Origin: Filosporella fistucella
Lineage: Eukaryota > Ascomycota > Leotiomycetes > Helotiales
Reading direction: 5' to 3'
DNA: 64,000 nucleotides
Assembly (NCBI GenBank): GCA_030077755.1
Contig: JAQJZZ010000012.1
Coordinates: 992,001-1,056,000 of the forward strand
In this document: positions 40,896 through 52,722 of the stretch, one piece after another
Layout of the letters: each line of letters begins with the position of its first letter
Numbering within the stretch: position 1 is the stretch's first letter
Translations under genes and position numbers: made by a program
The notes under the pieces: model-generated
What the model saw: only the letters and a program-made list of their open reading frames with translations
Told to the model about the DNA's origin: nothing
Databases searched by the model: none

Positions 40896-42852
40896 TTACA
40901 GCCTAGCCGCTGGCTGATGCTCTTCTGGACCGTCAAGCTCAGCTTCTGGCGACTTCGATCCTTGTTGTCTGGCGTCTCGTTCGGGGTCAATAAGGAGCCT
41001 GCCAAAGAGATCGTCCATTTGCTCCAACGTCTTCCCCTTCGTTTCGGGGTAAAATATTGCCAGCACCTAGCAAGTTAAATCAGTAATGACGAGTATAAGT
41101 TTTATCAACCGGACTGACCACAAAAGATGCAAAATTGATGGAGAAGAAGATGAAGTAGGTCTTGGAAGCGATGTTCTGGATGGCAACTGGGAAGTATTGA
41201 CCAACGACGATGGAACCAATAGCACCAGCGCTGGCGGAGATGTTGAGGCCCTTCGCTCGAATGTATGTGGGGAATATCTGACATCAATGTTAATCTTGAC
41301 AGCTCATAAAATCAGATTTTGGCAACCTACCTCGGTCCCATAAACCCAGGCATTGGGCCCGAAGCCAATCGAATATCCGAATGAGAAGAAGAAAATGAAG
41401 ACGATGCATGCGTAATCCGAGGAGTGATTTAGGTTGTTTGGATATTTCAAAGGCAATATTGCATTGATCTGTTCGGATTAGCCATGCCTTCCTGAGATAC
41501 GACTGCCAAACTTACCAGCATGGAGACAGTCATAAGCGCGGAGCCAGCGAGCATCGAGTTTCGCCTTCCAATTTTGTCGACCAGCAGCATTTCCATGATA
41601 GTAAAACCAATTTTGATTGTGCTCTCAATTCCCCCGGCCATCAAGCTCAAATCTTTTGAAAGTCCAAGAGCGAGGAAGACTGTTGGGAGATAGTACTTAA
41701 TAGCAGTTGCACCGCATATTTGCGCCATAAATTGAAGCACCGCTCCTCTCCAGAGACGTGCGAAGAGGGTACGATCACTGACAAGAGCATGCCATGGTGC
41801 TTCTGCAATCGAATTGTGTAGATCAACATTGTCTTTTATCTCGGTGTACTCTTCAGCGCAAACATCTGGGCGTTCTTCACATCCACGAAGATATGCGAGA
41901 GTCTTGATTGCTTCATCTGTACGCCCTTTCTCGACGAGCCATCGTGGACTATTAGTACGTGGTCAGCCGAAGAACAAGTTGTGCGTATTAAGACCTAGTG
42001 GATGAGAATAATATATCAAAACATACGTTTCCGGCAAGAATGGCAAGCCAGCTATGAAGATCGCAGCTGGAATGAATTGCATTGACACTGAGGTTTGCCA
42101 TCCATGTTTGAACCCTGTTGAACCTTTCCAGTGTGAGACACCATATCCGACCCTTCAAAAATTAGCTCGGTGCCTGTGATTGCACTTTCTCAATCTCACC
42201 AGAATGCCGCTGCCAAACCAGACACCATACCAATATGATTCATGACGACAAGCCCACCTCGTCTCTTTGCAACGGCGATTTCACTTCAATGGTCAGAATT
42301 GAGCTAATAGGTGTGGAGAGATTACCATTACCTCTGGTAAAGGGGGACAGATGTTGAAATAATCGCATTTCCAAATCCAGAGATGATTCTGCCAATGACC
42401 ATCATGGCAAGGCCGCTTTTCCCATGTGACCCAACTTGGACAGCACCTCCAATGCAGGTAACAACAGCTCCAGTAAGAGCTGCATATCTCCTCCCAAGCC
42501 GATCACTGAGCGGATGTGAGATGAAGACATAGCTTGTCCATGTCCCCAGATAGTAAATAGCCGTAATCAAACCTTTTTGAGCGGCAGTTGGCTTATGAAG
42601 AGCCTTGATCCAGCCTGGGTTGACATAAAGAGTCGCAATGATACCGATGTTGTATCTGAAGTTCATATAAGCTTGTGTTCTGTGGCTTCAATCTCATGCA
42701 AACCCGCATAATCAGGTTGGGATTGAGTTTAGATTGCCGGGAGCGATCCGAACCGGGGATACATACCCCCACAAGAATGATCCTAAAGCGAAGAAAAGAC
42801 TTAGGCCTACCAGTCTCCTGGTTCCTTTGCTTGGTACATACGCAGTACCCAT
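40896..42852 (-). CDS. MFS sugar transporter (hexose/lactose-permease-like)
   Basis: Twelve-helix plasma-membrane proton/sugar symporter of the Sugar_tr family. Eight exons: 42852-42767, 42655-42332, 42283-42200, 42152-42027, 41948-41516, 41468-41331, 41277-41119 and 41066-40896 (506 aa, phases verified). Family motifs in order: GYNIGIIATLYV; 'HPLSDRLGRRYAALTG' (motif A); 'GRIISGFGNAIISTSVPLYQ', then SEIAVAKRRG; 'PETPRWLVEKGR' (PESPR type); VDKIGRR; 'GPNAWVYGTEIFPTYIRAKG'; and 'YPETKGKTLEQMDDLFG'. The substrate cannot be decided from sequence. Several introns are about 45-80 bp, so no single exon reveals the whole protein. Confidence 0.92.
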
Positions 42853-44676
42853 CGTACGGCTAAAGCTCCTCTAATCGAATATATTGATAAAAGGATGTTG
42901 GTTGTACAGAGAGGCTCAAGCTCTGAAAGTATGGTCTTGTTCAGCCGATATGGAAAGAGCAGGTCGAGATATATCCAGAGCCATAGAGCATGGTCCGATT
43001 CTTCAAATCTGAAATTTCTTTTGCACGTTGCAGACCGCCAGTCCGATATCGTCAGACCATTGGCACCCAATTAGCCTGGCATGTCATCACGCTCTTTGTC
43101 TTTGAAAGCACATCCACCATGCTGTCGGGATGTGGGAAGCTATCAGATTGGTTGTAGTAGTGGAGGGTGTAGGGTTTTCCCCCAGTATTTGCAAAGCCAC
43201 GAACGCCAAATTGCTCACATTTGACTACTGCACAACTGCGTCCCACGCACTGAAGTTCCCCGATGCGGAATCGGAGTCCAACCAACGGTAGAGGCGTAGG
43301 GCATAGAAGCTCCGCTTTGGCCTGGACCTGTGCCGCAACGGTTGATATTGCTGCAACGGGGCGGTTCTTCCTTCACTAGATCATTGTACTGTATTGTATT
43401 GTCTCCAGAGCTCCAGTTTTGATAAGTAACATAGCTCAAGATAGCTGCGGATATAGAAACTGAATGAAGCACCTACTCAAACTAAGGAATGTACCGAGAC
43501 ATACAATACCTCGAGGATAAGACTCCTGCCACCAAGAGTTGAGTGGCAGATATGCTATGCCGTGTAGCTTCCTGCACCGAGTAGCATTGTACTCAGTATC
43601 GCATATACCTCACCCACGTTGGGCACGAGATCAAAGGCAACACAAATCGAGACAACTTGATCACATAGTTAAGACGATGTGACACTGGAAACAGAGCAGA
43701 TCAGACCAGATGAAGAGAGAGCATTGGATGCATCGAGAGAAAAAAAAGCCAGGCCAAAGTCGGCAGATGGTGGGGCATAAATTGCCGAGTTGAAGCGCCC
43801 ATGATCTTGCCTTTACTTGCCAATTTCAACCTCCTCGTCGACAACACCAGGTTCCGTCTAACGCGGCGGCGGAGAAGCTCAAGCTCTTCCATTTTCTTCC
43901 TCATACACATTTATTTTCTTTTCTTTCAACATGTTAGCCTCGAAACCTTTTCTCAAATTCAGGCCTCGCCAAGAAGCAAAAGCCAATTCACAAGTTCCAT
44001 CTGTCAGAATGCCACGAAGCCACGAATCTCGACGCGAACACAGCCATAGTTCCATGGTGGCGCAAAAGCACGGAGCTGGTAAGCCGTGCTATCGAAAATA
44101 TACACATCTGGTCTGGTGTTGATTGAGGATACCCAAATCCGGCATCCCAGAGGCTGATCAACACAAACTAGGCGCATTGTGGATATAAGGCTATTATTGG
44201 CAGCTGAGCCGGCGGCGTTTTCCTACCTTCCACAAACCCAGACAGCCAGAATGAAAATGAAATATTAATGAATTTGTGTCTAGGTTCCGAGTCGCCTCTG
44301 CACCATGCGTACGATACAGATTAATTGCAAGCTGTCTATTCCGCTCTCTTCTTTCCTCTACATTTTTATCCTCACAACTCCAACAAACATGGCATTTTCA
44401 AGTCGCAAAAGCCGCCTTAGTTCCCGATAGTCGATATCGTGTTCGCTACGGCATGGGAGATCTAGATCGCCTACCCTAAGACTTTCAGGGGTCTCGTTCA
44501 TTTACCCCTGAGTCCGACCCGACAAAAGTTACTTTCACCCCTCCATTGAACGACAACTTGATTTCATCATTGTTCACTACGCGAGTTCTCGCGACTTTGC
44601 TTGAAGGACATCATCTGAAGTTCGTGGATTGTGGTTCTTGACTTATCATCTAGAATCATCCTTTCACAACGTCAAG
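42853..44676. other. Divergent intergenic region of two transporters
   Basis: 1.8 kb upstream of both transporter genes. A short frame at 43931-44122 (plus) follows a pyrimidine-rich leader and contains a GGTAAG donor-like site, so a small unrecognised gene is possible but weak. No other feature. Confidence 0.35.
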
Positions 44677-46431
44677 ATGGCTCCCAAAGGTTCAACAGAA
44701 TTGAGGGCCACGACGACCGAGACAAAAGGCTCGTTGAAGGGAGCAGAACCTCCAGTAACATGGATGTCTCTTCCTAACAAGAGTCAATTATTTATCCTTG
44801 CCATTTGTCGACTATCTGAACCTCTGTCGAATACATGTCTACTGCCATATCTTTATTACCTTATTCGCTCACTTCAACCAACAGACGACACAAGTCCAGC
44901 TTCGATATCACGACAAGCTGGTCTCCTCGTTTCTCTTTTCGCTCTTTCGCAATTCGCTACTTCTGTTCCGTGGGCCAGCTTTGCCGATCATTATGGCCGG
45001 AAACCAACAATCATTATTGGAATCGTTCTGTCTGTAATTTCCAACATCGGATTCGGCTTCTCGACTACAATTCCCGGTGTTATGTTTTGGAGAATATTAG
45101 CAGGTTTGGGGAACGGAAACATTGGCGTTATGCGAACGATGACTGCAGAGATTGTGAAGGAGAAGAAATACCAAAGCCGAGCATTTCTGCTGCTACCTCT
45201 GGTATTCAATTCTGGTGTTGTGATTGGACTTGCGTTAGGAGGATGTCTGGCGGATCCGATTGTCAATATTCCCTGGCTGTTCGGCCCAACCGGAGCTTGG
45301 AATTTATCAAAAGATCCAGGAGGTGTGGCTTGGATGAGAGTCTTTCCATTCGCCTTACCAACGATATTCAATGCCAGTGTTCTGATGTGTAGTCTTATCA
45401 TGGCTGTTTTTGGCTTGAGAGAAACTATGCCGGGACTTGAGGATCGAAGGGATTATGGAATCGAAGCTGGAGCTGCCGTTCGAAGATTTTTCCGTCGTGT
45501 ATTTCTGAAGGAGAAGAGCGTTCGTTATTCAGCACTCAATGAAGATGAAGGCGATCAAGAATCCCTTCTTTCCAAACCATCTCCAACTATGTCGGCCATT
45601 CCCTCTCCAGCTCGGAAAAGGCTTCCCATCACTTCCCGCGCAATTTGGACACGGGAAGTCCTTTTTACCATCATATCCTTCGCACTCCTTCCTCTTCACA
45701 ACAGTGCGTTCATGCAACTATTTCCGGTCTTCCTTTCGACACCTCCTTCAGCTACTCCGCAGTCGTCACTCATCTCCTTTAACGGTGGACTCGGTCTCGC
45801 CTCCCCTACAATAGGGCTTTTCCTCTCAGCCTTCGGCATTTTCGGCATCCTGATCCAACTCCTGATTTACCCCCATCTCCAAGCCTGGCTTGGAACACTA
45901 AATTCATATCGAGTAGCACTGGCTATCTTTCCACTCGCATATTTTCTCGCCCCATATCTCTGTCTTATACCGTCTTCATCCTCCATCCTGCAAGGATTAT
46001 GTATTGCACTCATTCTATTCATGCAAGTCACAGCACGCACATTCGGGATACCAAGTTCTGTTATTCTTCTCACCAATTCTGCCCCTAGCCCACTGGCATT
46101 AGGAGCCGTTCATGGTGTTGGAAACATGTTATCATCTCTCGCTAGGACAGTTGGTCCAGCTCTTGGGGGAGTTATTTTTGGCTGGGGAATGGAAGAAGGT
46201 GTTGTGGGGTTGGTATGGTGGACATATCTTGCCATTATTTCGATAGCTGGTTTAGCTTGGAGTTGGACACTCAAGGAGGGTGAGAGACCGACCGAGAAAA
46301 GCAAGACAGTGGAAAATGGCACGAGGGAAGAGAATGTTGAATTGGTTGTAGCTGTTGAAGATACAGATAAAGACCAAGAGGGGAGAGAAGAAGACAAAGA
46401 TGAGAAACAACAGCATAGAAGTGAGCGGTAA
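44677..46431 (+). CDS. MFS transporter, DHA1/ZIFL-like
   Basis: Single-exon 584 aa transporter of the major facilitator superfamily, resembling fungal YCR023c/zinc-induced-facilitator-like proteins. An N-terminal cytosolic tail precedes helix 1 ('LFILAICRLSEPLSNTCLLP'). The motif-A loop is 'ASFADHYGRKPTIIIG', followed by 'MFWRILAGLGNGNIGVMRTM' (helix 4/motif-B region) and 'FNSGVVIGLALGGCLADP' (motif-C-like). A long charged cytoplasmic loop (about 270-335) separates the halves. The C-terminal half has 'GAVHGVGNMLSSLARTVGPA', typical of the subfamily, and ends in an acidic tail. Start 44677 is in good context (CAAGATGGC); an in-frame ATG at 44629 adds 16 residues. Substrate unknown (drugs, amino acids or metal chelates). 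Confidence 0.88.
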   Translation: MAPKGSTELRATTTETKGSLKGAEPPVTWMSLPNKSQLFILAICRLSEPLSNTCLLPYLYYLIRSLQPTDDTSPASISRQAGLLVSLFALSQFATSVPWASFADHYGRKPTIIIGIVLSVISNIGFGFSTTIPGVMFWRILAGLGNGNIGVMRTMTAEIVKEKKYQSRAFLLLPLVFNSGVVIGLALGGCLADPIVNIPWLFGPTGAWNLSKDPGGVAWMRVFPFALPTIFNASVLMCSLIMAVFGLRETMPGLEDRRDYGIEAGAAVRRFFRRVFLKEKSVRYSALNEDEGDQESLLSKPSPTMSAIPSPARKRLPITSRAIWTREVLFTIISFALLPLHNSAFMQLFPVFLSTPPSATPQSSLISFNGGLGLASPTIGLFLSAFGIFGILIQLLIYPHLQAWLGTLNSYRVALAIFPLAYFLAPYLCLIPSSSSILQGLCIALILFMQVTARTFGIPSSVILLTNSAPSPLALGAVHGVGNMLSSLARTVGPALGGVIFGWGMEEGVVGLVWWTYLAIISIAGLAWSWTLKEGERPTEKSKTVENGTREENVELVVAVEDTDKDQEGREEDKDEKQQHRSER

Positions 46432-47779
46432 CACTATATAGTAATTATATATGTAGATATGTACAGCAATCATGTCATGCATTTAGAACACACTCTCTTT
46501 TCCTTTCAATGACATGTATTTACAATGACTTGGCAATGATATCCAGGAACACCTATCGTGCATGCAATGTAGCAAGAGCACTCCGTAGCCGGCATGGACC
46601 CCACGGAATATGACAAACTGTCTTTCGTTTTGCTTCAGCCTCTAACTACACACTAAATTTTAGGCACTTCTTCCACCGAGCACAACTGATTAGAAGTAAA
46701 AGGCCAAGACGGTGCTACATACGGAATCTTACGATAATTCATACGCCATTACGAGCAAACGTACTTACCAAGGTAATGAATTGAGCTGTGCGCATTTGTA
46801 TAAAACCGGGAAACGCGGAGTTGCAGTGGGGCCAGCCGATCGAAACACAACCTCCGGGGCTTCCCTCAGGGGCAGTTTTAATCTCTTTTCGTCAACACGA
46901 CGACAAGATGACCAAAAACGTACCTCTGTCTCTTTGCCTGCGGTCCCAAAACGCTATCTATCGCCATGGATGAATTTAGGACCAGTCGGGATGTGGATCG
47001 TCGAGATGCAGCTGCCAACGCGCTGATGTGACGGATCACTAATGATGATTACCGGACCTCTTTGCGGGCGGTTTTGATCGTCAGGAGCAGCAACTGTGAT
47101 ATATCCTCCTCGTTCCTGATACTTTGGGAAATAATGCTCAGTCCATCTGCTGCATGAAGAGTGTTGATGAAGAAGTAGTCTTCAACCAGCTGCGACACAT
47201 TACAACAACATCGCTTCAATCTTAAATCATCCGAAACACATCAATTAGCAACAAGCACAAAAAATCCCGATGTATTACAACAAGGATCAGATCACAAAAA
47301 GCACAGTAACACCAATATTCTCCTTCGCCGATCCGCGTCAAAACAAAAGCGCCTCTTAAACGCCGAACCAATCCTCGCTTTCGTGACTGACACCACATGT
47401 CTCTGTTCCCCTTTCCTCCATCTCCTCACATATCTTCCGCAGAAAAAGATAGTTTTCTACTTAACCTTTTCATGACGCACGACAGCCACAGGCACAGGCT
47501 GATGCAATGCCTCTGAAGGAGAAGCCAGTGGCTTCCTCATGCCGCAAACAGTCGGAAATATGTCTCAACTTTCTTTTGCGGGAAAGTATTGGCGCAAGCT
47601 TGCTGGGTGATTTCTTCATGGGCGAGGAGAAATGCTACGAGAGACAGTTTACCTTTTCTGTCTGAATGTTTATCTTATTTTCTGGTTCGAGTCCTGGAAT
47701 TTCACCCCGCAGTCTTGGCATTCTTTCATGAGTTTGTCTATCTCTACATTATTTGAATTCGGTGGTTGTGATAATCAGG
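46432..47779. other. Intergenic MFS-NRAMP
   Basis: 3' flank of the MFS gene (AT-rich, ATATATG about 46448) and upstream region of NRAMP. No gene recognised; a tRNA-like B-box at about 47685 was rejected. Confidence 0.4.
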
Positions 47780-49805
47780 ATGGCGTCTACAGGACATGAT
47801 GTAGGGGGTGTCGTACATCGACAACCCGCTGCGATAGATAATATGAAGGAGAAGAGTACCGTCACCATGGAAGAGGTCGCCGTTCCATCCCCCGAGAATG
47901 GAAGAGATGGCAGTTTTGTCTCCTCCCCTGCTAATCCGCGACCTCAAATACAATCAGCCTCCGAAACTATCAAGGAGAATCTCAGTCTAGATGGCCTCAA
48001 GAAATTTGGCGCTATCCTCGCAAAATTCGCACGCTTCACAGGTCCAGGGACACTCATCAGCGTGGCATATGTTGATCCCGATAATTTCCAGACGGCACTT
48101 GACGCTGGAGCACAATTTCGTTTCAAGCTGCTATGCATCATTCTACTTGGTGTATTCATGGCAGTATATCTTCAGGTACTACCCCTCCTATCTACCTCCC
48201 TCCCCTCCGAAGAAGCTTGAGAACAAGGACTGAATCAATTACAATAGGCACTAGCAGCTAAGCTCGGATGCGCAACAGGATTGAATCTGGCCCAGATGAA
48301 CAGAGCATATCTACCTCGTTGGCTGAATATTGGACTATACATCATCGCAGAGGCTGCATTTATCTGTACTGATATTGGACAAGTATATCCCCTAGCCCAG
48401 GCTCCCCTCTCTTACCCCTCCGCGCAACCAGTCTCTAACATTAAACAGGTCATCGGCACAGCTATAGCAATCAACATTCTCGTTCCGCGCATTCCTCTAG
48501 TAGCAGGATGTATCATTTCCGTCGCCGACACACTGTTCATCCTTCTCTTCTATAAAGCCGACGGAACCATTCGACGATTAAGGCTGTTCGAGGCGTTTGT
48601 GTCGGTGTTCATATTAGGAGTTTTTGTATCGTTTTGTATTGAGCTGTCGTTTGTGAGTGAGCCAGTGGGGGAGGTTTTCAGAGGGTATCTCCCTTCGAAG
48701 GAGATTTTTGTTTCAAAAGGGTATGTTCTGCTTTACTTTTCTAGTTTCTACCCCTGTTATCACCAAATACCTCTGATGCCCACGGACCACTATCCCGTCA
48801 ATACAGCATCTACGATAATCCATTTCCTACATATCTCTCTATTTGTTGCCGCAGCTATGTCTCATCTACCTTCCATACCCATAAATCTTATTTTGCGATC
48901 ACATCCCACTAACACTGCACAGACTGTTCCAATCATGCGCCATCCTCGGCGGAATCATGATGCCTCACTCCCTCTACGTCGGCTCCGGGCTCGTCCAGTC
49001 TCGCATGCGCGCCTTCGATACCACTCAGCAAACTCTCCATCTCGCTCTCCCCTCAACCTCTAAACACGCTATCCCGTTATACCGGCCCACCCTCTCGGCC
49101 ATCCGCTCCAACATGTCCTACACCATCTCCGAGCTCTGCATATCCCTCCTCGTAATCACATTATTCATAAACTCCTCTATACTTATCGTCGCCGCCTCGT
49201 CCTTGAGTGTAGATGCAGCGAATGCAGATTTACCCGCTATATACGATTTATTCGTTGAAACGATCGGACAAGCAAGCGGAACGCTATTTGCGCTTGCGCT
49301 GCTCTTTAGTGGCATCTCAGCGGGTATCGTGTGTACGATGGCTGGGCAGCTTGCGTGCGAGGGAGCTATGGATTGGAGACTTCCTCCTTTTGTGAGGAGG
49401 CTTTTGACACGCTCGGTGTCTATTGTTCCTGCTGTCATTATTGCTGCTACTACGGGCCAACAAGGCCTAGCAACTGCTCTTAGCAGTACGAATGTTGTTC
49501 TCAGCGTGGCGCTTATCTTCCTTACTTTTCCCTTGCTGTGGTATACCAGCAGTCACCGCTTCATGCGCGTTAATGTCGATGATCAGGAAGAGAGATTGGG
49601 CGTGGTTGACGGGATACTCAGATTTGAGAAGTGGAGTCGGGGAAGTAGTTTGAGTGGAGAGGAGGGTCGACCGGTGGTAGAAACCGTGAGCTTCGCTAAT
49701 AATTGGGCGACTACGATAGGTGGGTGGCTTATATGGGGAATTGTGACTTGTTTTAATGTGGCGACGCTGGTTTTTATTGGGCTGGGGATTGCGACTGATG
49801 ATTAG
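47780..49805 (+). CDS. NRAMP-family divalent metal transporter (Smf-like)
   Basis: Proton-coupled Mn2+/Fe2+ transporter in the plasma or endosomal membrane. Exons 47780-48175, 48248-48382, 48449-48720 and 48923-49805 give 561 aa. The TM1 metal site is 'GTLISVAYVDPDNFQTALDA', retaining the coordinating Asp and Asn with Asp in place of Gly in the usual DPGN. 'GLNLAQMNRAYLPRWLN' and 'EAAFICTDIGQVIGTAIAIN' correspond to TM3-4. TM6 reads 'GGIMMPHSLYVGSGLVQSR', with the metal-binding Met and the conserved His. 'NSSILIVAASSL' and 'SAGIVCTMAGQLACEGAMDW' match later NRAMP helices. An in-frame ATG at 47753 would add nine residues. Metal specificity cannot be read from sequence. Confidence 0.93.
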
Positions 49806-50867
49806 GTTCATTGTACAGATCCCTCGTGCTCAATAGTTGGAGAAGGGAAGAGCATGATATAAAAGGGGCATGGGCTGAGGGAGTGTATACTTGGTTGTAC
49901 TTTAGCTGGAGTTTGGAACTTAAGGGCTGTTCGGATGTAGCGTAACAAACCTTTCCTGAATTAAACTTCATAATCTGTCTCGTGAACCCCCAGCCTATCT
50001 GAAAGACAAGTTTCCCAAAATTATTGCTCCTCAAAAATACCACTATAAATATAGGTTTGGGTAGACCTAGGGTTGGCTTTTTCATGTGTCTGTGATTTCT
50101 GTTATGTTTCCCCAAGTGAAGTATAGCTCCTTGCTCCGTAGTTTCGTTCCCGGAAACCTGATTGCACTTTTAAGATTCTTCCTTAAAGTAAGCATGTTAC
50201 ATTTCATAGTGATTCAAGTCTGTCAATTTCGACAGGCCCTTCCCATAGATATTTCATCGTTTAGTAAACTTGTTTCTAGTGGCTTGGTCCTAAGGAAAAT
50301 AAACATAGATGAAACTATGTGCACCCCTTCCAGCACAGCTGACCTGAAAACAATAGGAGTACTAAGGAATTTCCTAGGTGTGACTAATCCCAATCTTCAT
50401 TTCATCCAGCAATCCATTCGGCAGTACCGTAAAAACCAAAATCTTCCAAAATATATCGCCCCCCTGGCTTGCCACCCCTATTCATCCCATCCTCAAACCA
50501 GCTTCCCCAGAAACAAATGCCGACAGCAGATAAGATAAATTCCAGTCCTCTCCCAATCACACGACCAATCACCCATGGTCTTTCTTTAAATCCGAGTTAT
50601 ACACTCTCCGCCACTCCCCAGATTTCGGTGGGGTAATTGTAATTCAGCGGGGTAAACTGTAAACTCCTTGGCTATAAATTTGGATAAACAATGGGTAAAC
50701 ATTACGAACATTAATATATATTTCCACACGGCAGTTTGCTTCGGCATGATTTACTGTTTTGGGGATGGATAGGAAATATATATGATGATGACGCTTCCAC
50801 TGAGAAGGATTGAGTTTGTTTTCTTTTGGGTGAGCAAGATATTTCTGTGGTGAAGAAAATCGCAAAC
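49806..50867. other. Intergenic NRAMP-DUF1996
   Basis: 3' flank of NRAMP and promoter of the DUF1996 gene. TATAAA at 50673-50678 lies about 190 bases upstream of the start codon. The open frame 50086-50538 has no recognisable features. Confidence 0.4.
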
Positions 50868-52010
50868 ATGAAGGTCCTCTGCACGGTACTTACTCTAGCT
50901 TGCACGGCACAAGCAGCTCTCCGTTTCGGTTGTTCGACACTCAGTATCCAACGTATCGATCCGCTTGTCGAGCCTGGAGCGATCCCTTCTGCCCACTTGC
51001 ATCAGATCGTCGGTGGAAATGCATTCAATGCGACTATGGGAGGTGATGTTGGTGAGCAGGGCTCATGCACGACCTGTACATTCACGGAGGATTTCTCAAA
51101 TTACTGGACTGCGGTGATGTTCTTTAAGCATACGAATGGATCGTATAAGCGTGTGCCGATTGTGCAGAATACGGCGCTGCCGAATGGGATTAATGGAGGT
51201 ATGACTGTGTATTATACCCAGAAGGATTTCAACGGAAACGGGAATCAGAAGATTACCTCTTTCAAACCTGTATGTCTACTCTACCTCCTTCTCCACACCC
51301 AGTACTTACATTTTGAAAAAGGGATTCCGTATGACAGTCGGCAGCCCGACGACTGATACTCTAGCCGGAGCCAAAGGCCACGTCGGTCTCCGTTTTGTCT
51401 GCTTGAGCGAGAAAGCGACCCGATTCCCAGAACTCCCAGATTTCCCCATCAAACCCTGCAAAGCGGGTATCATGACCGTTCACCATTTCCCATCCTGCTG
51501 GGACGGCAAGAATCTCGACAGTCCTGATCACCAATCTCACATGTACAGTACCACCAAAGAAGCATTCGCTGAAGCTGGTGCATGTCCTTCTTCTCATCCC
51601 GTTCGTATGCCACAAGTGGCTTATGAAACTCTTTGGGACACAACGCAATTCGATAAGATGTGGCCGGCTGATGGCTCCAATCCCTTCGTCCTGAGTTTCG
51701 GCGACAACAAAGGTTATGGAACCCACGCCGATTATCTGTTTGGATGGAAGGGTGATTCGCTCCAGCGCGCCATGGATGATAAGTGCATGTTCCAGGCGTG
51801 TGAGAATGGGAAACCACTTAAATCCCAAGCAGTAGCAGCTATGAATAAGTGTGCTGTGAAGAGTTTGGTGCAAGAGCCAATTGATGGATGTAAGTGATCC
51901 CTAATGCTTCGATGGCTGATTGAGCTGACACTCCGATAGGGCTTTCTTCTCTTCCAACTGCGAAGATGTTGCCCCGTAATGATGTGGTGAGTAAGGAGTG
52001 GAAGGCATGA
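50868..52010 (+). CDS. Secreted DUF1996 protein
   Basis: Member of the fungal extracellular DUF1996 family, often associated with wood- or plant-growing fungi; no confirmed activity. Exons 50868-51269, 51322-51889 and 51940-52010 give 346 aa. Signal peptide MKVLCTVLTLACTAQAALRF. Family marks: 'RIDPLVEPGAIPSAHLHQIV' (the conserved R-DPLV-PG--S-H-H), 'SCTTCTFTEDFSNYWTAVMF', 'GFRMTVGSP', 'HHFPSCWDGKNLDSPDHQSH' and 'YGTHADYLFGWKGDSLQRAM'. The short third exon supplies the family's usual 'DGWLSSLP' ending. Without it the frame would stop right after 'EPIDGCK', so the 50 bp intron (51890-51939) is probably real. Confidence 0.92.
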
Positions 52011-52722
52011 TGGACTCGTGAGCTGCGATGTGAAAGTATAAGGAGAGACAGATTGTGCTTCTAGATGATGTCAGCTGAGTACAGAACTCAGAGTTTCTAT
52101 GTAGTATTGCTCTATATGTCTTTTCGCCTGTAGTCATACATTCTTTTCGAAATACCACTGGTAGTTCATATGCCTCTTCCATGGTCTGTGAGGAACTAAG
52201 AAAAGTCATTGTTAGCCACCTATGTAATCATGGCGGCCATGAGTACTCACTTGCTCGAAATGAAGAACGTATCCTGTAGTATCAAATTCAAGAGAAAGCA
52301 GCACCAGTCATATGACAAGCTTCCGTTCCTAGCTGATTGTTCAGGAAGAGAGCTGTTCAACTTTTCAAGAGCTGAATACTGGCAGCTCTTAAATACTGAG
52401 CCGTCAGAAGAGCTTTGCTAGACTTTCATTCTCCGACAAATGGGGCGACTTCGCTAAGAGATTGATGTGTGCTTGATCGGTTGTAGATATTGGCATGCGG
52501 CCACAGATGAGGACAAGACAGCTACAGGCCCGCATATTAGCAACTTTGCTGTACGCAGCTGACGGCTGCGGACTTATCTATATCTCTATTCAAATGTATA
52601 TATATGGGTATCTACCTCCAAAATAGCGCCTGGCATACCGTTTTATGTGATTTCCAACTTCTCGCTACTCCCACTTGGTGATGGGCTCAAACGTAGCGAC
52701 ACACTTACCTTGCATTCAAATA
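52011..52722. other. Intergenic, convergent 3' flanks
   Basis: Between converging DUF1996 and glucosyltransferase genes. A short frame at 52209-52421 is not convincing. Nothing else seen. Confidence 0.4.

Noticed and set aside
47680..47700. tRNA B-box-like GGTTCGAGTCC
   Set aside because: The T-arm stem does not pair fully and no D-arm, anticodon arm or acceptor stem can be placed around it.
33250..49810. Secondary-metabolite or nutrient gene cluster (esterase, ACC deaminase, transporters)
   Set aside because: No backbone synthase, pathway regulator or shared promoter motif; genes are unrelated and well spaced.
51361..51873. 170-codon frame opposite the DUF1996 gene
   Set aside because: Mirror of the coding strand; composition follows the DUF1996 codons.
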